The notes under the pieces were generated by a model. The model searched no databases, was not told the origin of the DNA, and was given only the letters and a program-made list of their open reading frames with translations. Of a stretch of DNA of 10,554 nt, positions 7,768 to 10,554 are shown in pieces. Position 1 is the stretch's first letter. Each line of letters starts with the position of its first letter. The position numbers were made by a program, and so were the translations under genes. The stretch comes from Christensenella sp. UBA5399 (GTDB lineage Bacteria > Bacillota > Clostridia > Christensenellales > Christensenellaceae): the NCBI GenBank assembly GCA_002407725.1, contig DHOD01000011.1, positions 1-10,554 of the forward strand, read 5' to 3'.

Positions 7768-7789
7768 GCCGGGCTTACACCTTCCCGGC
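7768..7789 (-). other. GC-rich hairpin in the murE-mraY gap
   Basis: Arms GCCGGG (7768-7773) and CCCGGC (7784-7789) form a perfect 6-bp stem around a 10-base loop. It occupies about half of the 45-base gap between the murE stop and the mraY start, just upstream of the mraY ribosome site. No T run follows on the minus strand, so it is not an intrinsic terminator. Confidence 0.4.
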
Positions 7790-7794
7790 CGTTC

Positions 7795-9255
7795 CTACTT
7801 TTTTGTTTTTATTCCCATCTCGTCCATGATCTCATTGACGACCACTTTTTCATCAAAATCGTGCTTTACGCCCCTGATCTCCTGGTATGTCTCGTGCCCT
7901 TTGCCCGCAAGCAGTATGATGTCGTCCTGCTGCGCCATCTTCATCGCATGGGCCATCGCTTTTTTCCTGTCTTCAATTGTTATATACTGCACATTGCCTT
8001 CCGCAACGCCCGCTTCAATCTGGGCGATGATGGCATCCGGCTCCTCGAACCGGGGGTTATCGGATGTGACAACCACATAATCCGAATATTTTGCGGCAAT
8101 CCGTCCCATAACCGGTCGTTTGCCGGCGTCCCTGTTGCCGCCGCAACCAAACACGGTGATCACTTTGCCCCTGGCAAACTCCTTCACCGTCAACAGTGCG
8201 TTTTCCAGGCTGTCGGGCGTATGGGAATAATCCAATATAATGGAGTACCCCTGCCCCCGCACATCCAGCAGCTCAAACCTGCCCGGGACAGCCTGCATCG
8301 CCGCCAGCCCCTGTTTGATATACACACCGTCGATCTTCAGCGCGTGGCAGGCCACCAGTGCCGCCAGGCTGTTATACACTGTAAACAGGCCCGGAATCGG
8401 CACATGGATATCCAACACCTTGCCATCTATTTTTACATCATAATCCACACCATCCGGTGCGTTTTTCACATGCTTTGCCATATAGCCGGTGGGGTGCAGC
8501 ACGCTGTACTCCATCACCTCACGGCTTGCGGCGCTTATCATATTGGCCGCGCTGTCGTCATCCACATTCACCACCGATATGCGCGATTGCTGAAAAAGCT
8601 TACTTTTTGACTCCACATAGTTTTCCCATGTCTGGTGGAAGTCCAGGTGGTCCTGCGTAAGGTTGGAGAACACCCCAACATCAAATTCAATGCCATAGAC
8701 CCGCTTGAGTAACAGCGAATGCGACGACACCTCCATCACCACAATATCGCATTTCTCGTCTGCCATTTCACGAAGCAACCTTTGCAGGTCGGCCGATTCG
8801 GGCGTTGTGCGTTCGGTATGCATCTCCCTTTGGCCGATCATATTTTTGATCGTACCGATCAATCCTACTTTATATCCCGCAGCTTCCGCAATACTTTTTA
8901 CCATATACGTGGTGGTCGTCTTGCCGTTTGTACCGGTCACCCCCACCATTTTCAACCGCTTTGCCGGGTGTCCGTAAAAGTTGGCCGCACACAGCGCCAT
9001 CGCCGCGCGGTCGTCCTTCACTACCACCTGCGTAACATGCACGTTGTCAACCAGCTTTGTCACCACAATAGCGACAGCACCGTTTTTTACCGCGTCGGGC
9101 GCATATGCGTGCCCGTCGGCGGCAGTCCCTGATATACAAAAGAACAGATCGCCGCTCTGTACATTGCGCGAGTCATACTGTAAGTTTTTAATGTCAATGT
9201 TTTTGTCGCCATGCACCTTGCAATTTATGCCCGACAGCAGTTCCTTCAAGTACAT
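7795..9255 (-). CDS. murE: UDP-MurNAc-L-Ala-D-Glu--2,6-diaminopimelate ligase MurE
   Basis: A cytoplasmic Mur ligase of 486 residues that adds the third amino acid of the stem peptide. The N-terminal domain has the UDP-sugar contacts around NLQYDSRNVQSGDLFFC (24-40). The P-loop is GTNGKTTTT (108-116), followed by TTPESADLQRLL (150-161), MEVSSHSL (174-181) and Lys217 in ESKSKLF, the expected carbamylated lysine. The C-terminal domain has GRFE (325-328), DYSHTPDSLENAL (342-354) and DNPRFEEP (399-406). The DNPR motif is the known mark of meso-diaminopimelate ligases, while L-lysine enzymes usually differ here, so the wall is predicted to be meso-DAP type. The ATG at 9255 has AAAGGAGG six bases upstream and is preferred to the GTG at 9258. 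Its own promoter is likely at 9285-9293. Confidence 0.97.
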   Translation of the reverse strand: MYLKELLSGINCKVHGDKNIDIKNLQYDSRNVQSGDLFFCISGTAADGHAYAPDAVKNGAVAIVVTKLVDNVHVTQVVVKDDRAAMALCAANFYGHPAKRLKMVGVTGTNGKTTTTYMVKSIAEAAGYKVGLIGTIKNMIGQREMHTERTTPESADLQRLLREMADEKCDIVVMEVSSHSLLLKRVYGIEFDVGVFSNLTQDHLDFHQTWENYVESKSKLFQQSRISVVNVDDDSAANMISAASREVMEYSVLHPTGYMAKHVKNAPDGVDYDVKIDGKVLDIHVPIPGLFTVYNSLAALVACHALKIDGVYIKQGLAAMQAVPGRFELLDVRGQGYSIILDYSHTPDSLENALLTVKEFARGKVITVFGCGGNRDAGKRPVMGRIAAKYSDYVVVTSDNPRFEEPDAIIAQIEAGVAEGNVQYITIEDRKKAMAHAMKMAQQDDIILLAGKGHETYQEIRGVKHDFDEKVVVNEIMDEMGIKTKK

Positions 9256-9284
9256 CACAAGCCTCCTTTTGTATATTCTTTAGG

Positions 9285-9293
9285 ATTATACCA
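9285..9293 (-). promoter_or_regulatory. Likely extended -10 promoter of murE
   Basis: Minus-strand TGG followed by a perfect TATAAT (9290-9285) makes a consensus extended -10. No good -35 is present: the hexamers at 17 and 18 bases upstream are TAGTGT and TTAGTG. The predicted start is near 9278, leaving a leader of about 23 bases before the murE ATG with the AAAGGAGG site inside it. The promoter lies downstream of the hairpin chain, so murE and the genes after it may be a transcription unit separate from the PBP. Confidence 0.6.
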
Positions 9294-9305
9294 CAAAATG
9301 TTGTG
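9292..9305. promoter_or_regulatory. Operator-like inverted repeat upstream of the murE -10
   Basis: CACAA (9292-9296) and TTGTG (9301-9305) form a perfect 5-bp dyad with a 4-base centre. It lies directly against the extended -10 and fills most of the spacer toward the missing -35. A regulator bound here would block or replace -35 contacts. I do not recognise it as the site of a known repressor, and a short dyad in AT-rich DNA may be chance. Confidence 0.25.
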
Positions 9306-9323
9306 TTACACTAATTCTGTTAC
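9304..9323 (-). repeat. Direct repeat TGTTAC with 14-base period upstream of murE
   Basis: TGTTAC occurs at 9304-9309 and 9318-9323, in the place of the -35 region and just upstream of it. Such spaced repeats can be activator sites at promoters with a weak -35. Only two short copies are present. Confidence 0.25.
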
Positions 9324-9340
9324 GAATATTTATAATTCGT
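9322..9340. other. AT-rich stem-loop between the palindrome chain and the murE promoter
   Basis: ACGAAT (9322-9327) and ATTCGT (9335-9340) pair over 6 bp around a 7-base A/T loop. It stands apart from the main hairpin chain by about 20 bases. Confidence 0.3.
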
Positions 9341-9359
9341 TAAACTTATACTATTCACC

Positions 9360-9526
9360 AATTAAAACACCTTGTGTTTTAATTCCGCGCAGATGCGCGG
9401 GGTTCATAATGCTTTTAGGCATTATGAACCGGTTAAGCCGTTCAAGACTTGCACTTCAAAAACGCCATGGCATTTTGTGCCGCATTTCTTGCGGCGATAG
9501 AAAAACCGTTTTTACGTTTTTCTATC
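9360..9526. repeat. Chain of tandem palindromes (stem-loops) between the PBP gene and murE
   Basis: Perfect stems read directly: 9360-9384 (11-bp arms AATTAAAACAC/GTGTTTTAATT, 3-base loop); 9385-9400 (CCGCGC/GCGCGG, 4-base loop); 9401-9430 (12-bp arms GGTTCATAATGC/GCATTATGAACC, 6-base loop); 9479-9495 (GCCGCA/TGCGGC, 5-base loop); 9496-9526 (11-bp arms GATAGAAAAAC/GTTTTTCTATC, 9-base loop). The first three abut with no base between them, and so do the last two. The middle (9431-9478) holds weaker structure: GCAC plus AAAA at 9451-9461 can pair with TTTT plus GTGC at 9473-9480, with a 3-base bulge, sharing two bases with the next stem. No convincing ORF or Shine-Dalgarno site lies in 9259-9548, and neither strand shows a classic stem plus U-run terminator. 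AT-rich and GC-rich stems alternate. The function is unknown; a structured leader or transcript boundary, or a palindromic repeat element, are the main options. Confidence 0.8.
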
Positions 9527-9548
9527 AGTGCTTAGTGTTATCCCCTTT

Positions 9549-10554
9549 TTATTCCAGATCCAGCACAAACGTCACTGTTACCGGCGAACCCTTTTGCACG
9601 GTCGTTCCCGCGACCGGGTACTGCTTTCGCGCAATTCCGTCGCCCTGCGCATAGAACCGCAGCCCGCTGCTGATGCCCAGGCTCATTGCCTCGTCCGTAC
9701 CCAATCCCGCAAAATCGGGCACCACAACCGTTTCTATCGTTTGCCCTTCCACCGATACAGTCTGGCTTTCCGGCTGCGCGATCTTGTGGTCCATCAACAG
9801 CTCTATCTCTGTCCCCGGGTCCACCATTGTCCCCGCGGCAGGGTTTTGCTCTACAACCGTGCCCGCGCCGTCCGTCTTATGACTGAACCCGGCCTGCTCC
9901 AGCGTTTCCTCTGCCGTTGCAAAGCCCATCTCCACCACATTGGGGACCTCCACCTGGTTTTCCGCAGTCGTGCCCGCATCGCTGCCGGGATCGCTGACTA
10001 CCGGTGCAGTGTTGGCGCCGTCAGGCGGAACAAGCATATACTTCAACACCTCGTCCATTACCTGCTTTACATATGGCGCGGCTGTTGTCCCTGTCGTTGT
10101 TTCACTGTCGACACCGTTCAGTGTGATCATCACCGCATATTTGGGACTGGCCACCGGCGCAAACTCCATGAATACCGAAACCGACTTGCCAATATCCATA
10201 TTTCCGTCGCTGTCGTATTTCTCATTGATGCCGTACAGCGCCCCCGCCGTGTATCCGTCCGGTTGCGCCTCCTGCGCGCCTGTCGCCAGGCTTGTCTGCA
10301 TCACTTTTTTGATTGCTTCAGATGTCTCCAGGTTGACGCTCGATGCTTTCACCTCGGCATTATAAACTTCTTCCATCTCGCCATTGCCGTTGGCCAGGCC
10401 ATACACAAGGCGCGGCACATACAGCGTACCGCCATTTACAATGGATGCAGCCGCGTTGATCAATTGCAGCTGTGAAAGCTTCAGGCTTTCTCCTGCCCCC
10501 ATTTTCGCGACATCCGAATCGGACGCATACTTGAGCGCCATCACTTCGCCTGCC
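9549..10554 (-). CDS. SpoVD/PBP2-type class B penicillin-binding protein, C-terminal part with two PASTA domains
   Basis: The frame is open from the right edge to the TAA at 9549-9551, giving the last 334 residues; numbering here counts from the edge. Residues 1 to about 172 are the end of a transpeptidase domain (LSQLQLINAAASIVNGGTLYVPRLV, 26-50; EFAPVASPKYAVMITLNG, 130-147). A Pro/Gly/Ser/Thr linker follows (about 176-200), then PASTA 1 (201-256, starting VEVPNVVEMGFATAEE) and PASTA 2 (276-333, starting TVVVPDFAGLGTDEA). Such proteins crosslink septal peptidoglycan with an SEDS partner such as FtsW. Where the family has GKTGTAQK, this protein reads AGALYGINEK (103-112), so the KTG motif is not recognisable. 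The SxxK and SxN motifs lie outside the window. Position before murE is typical. Two PASTA domains recall PBP2x; SpoVD usually has one. Confidence 0.9.
   Translation of the reverse strand, partial: AGEVMALKYASDSDVAKMGAGESLKLSQLQLINAAASIVNGGTLYVPRLVYGLANGNGEMEEVYNAEVKASSVNLETSEAIKKVMQTSLATGAQEAQPDGYTAGALYGINEKYDSDGNMDIGKSVSVFMEFAPVASPKYAVMITLNGVDSETTTGTTAAPYVKQVMDEVLKYMLVPPDGANTAPVVSDPGSDAGTTAENQVEVPNVVEMGFATAEETLEQAGFSHKTDGAGTVVEQNPAAGTMVDPGTEIELLMDHKIAQPESQTVSVEGQTIETVVVPDFAGLGTDEAMSLGISSGLRFYAQGDGIARKQYPVAGTTVQKGSPVTVTFVLDLE

Noticed and set aside
9360..9526. CRISPR array, integron attC or retron RNA as an explanation of the palindromes
   Set aside because: There is no repeated unit with regular spacers, no cas, integrase or reverse transcriptase gene in the window, and the stems differ in sequence.
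9496..9526. Intrinsic terminator of the PBP gene
   Set aside because: The 11-bp stem includes its own T run inside the second arm, and the bases after it on the minus strand are GCCGCAAG rather than a U tract.
9211..9654. Plus-strand open frame of 147 codons across the PBP-murE spacer
   Set aside because: It starts inside murE antisense and ends inside the PBP gene, crosses all the palindromes, and shows no recognisable domain or Shine-Dalgarno site.
10215..10250. Frameshift hiding the PBP KTG motif
   Set aside because: The other minus-strand frames over this stretch do not encode KTG, and the frame stays in register with conserved flanks on both sides.

Overview
The window is a compact division and cell wall (dcw) gene cluster, read entirely on the minus strand. 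Gene order from the right edge to the left is: class B penicillin-binding protein with two PASTA domains (5' part outside the window), murE, mraY, murD, ftsW, ftsQ/divIB, ftsA, ftsZ, mtnA (3' part outside the window). I see no tRNA, rRNA, insertion sequence, transposase or CRISPR array.

Organism: the PASTA-domain PBP next to murE, the strong Shine-Dalgarno sites, the meso-DAP-type MurE and the order murE-mraY-murD-ftsW point to Bacillota, most likely class Clostridia. A Christensenellales-like anaerobe is a guess that I cannot confirm from sequence alone. murG, murC, murB and ddl, which often sit between ftsW and ftsQ, are absent, and ftsZ is not followed by the spoIIGA-sigE-sigG genes of many spore formers. 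A methylthioribose-1-phosphate isomerase gene follows instead.

Layout: positions 9549-10554 hold the PBP C-terminus. Positions 9259-9548 are a 290-base non-coding region with a chain of nearly back-to-back hairpins, followed toward murE by an AT-rich stretch carrying a good extended -10 promoter. Positions 4183-9255 encode murE, mraY, murD and ftsW, with gaps of 45, 23 and 1 bases. ftsQ follows ftsW after 3 bases. A 106-base AT-rich gap with a possible promoter precedes ftsA, and an 85-base gap with a GNRA-type hairpin precedes ftsZ. An 86-base gap with a GC-rich hairpin precedes mtnA.

Together the genes supply cytoplasmic peptidoglycan precursor synthesis (MurD, MurE), transfer to the lipid carrier (MraY), septal glycan polymerisation and crosslinking (FtsW with its PBP), and the divisome scaffold (FtsQ, FtsA, FtsZ). 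The most unusual points are: (1) the PBP lacks a recognisable KTG motif where the transpeptidase fold should have it; (2) FtsA has altered nucleotide-binding loops and no visible C-terminal amphipathic membrane helix; (3) FtsW has an altered SYGG motif; (4) the PBP-murE spacer is a mosaic of tandem palindromes. The first three concern proteins that work in one complex.
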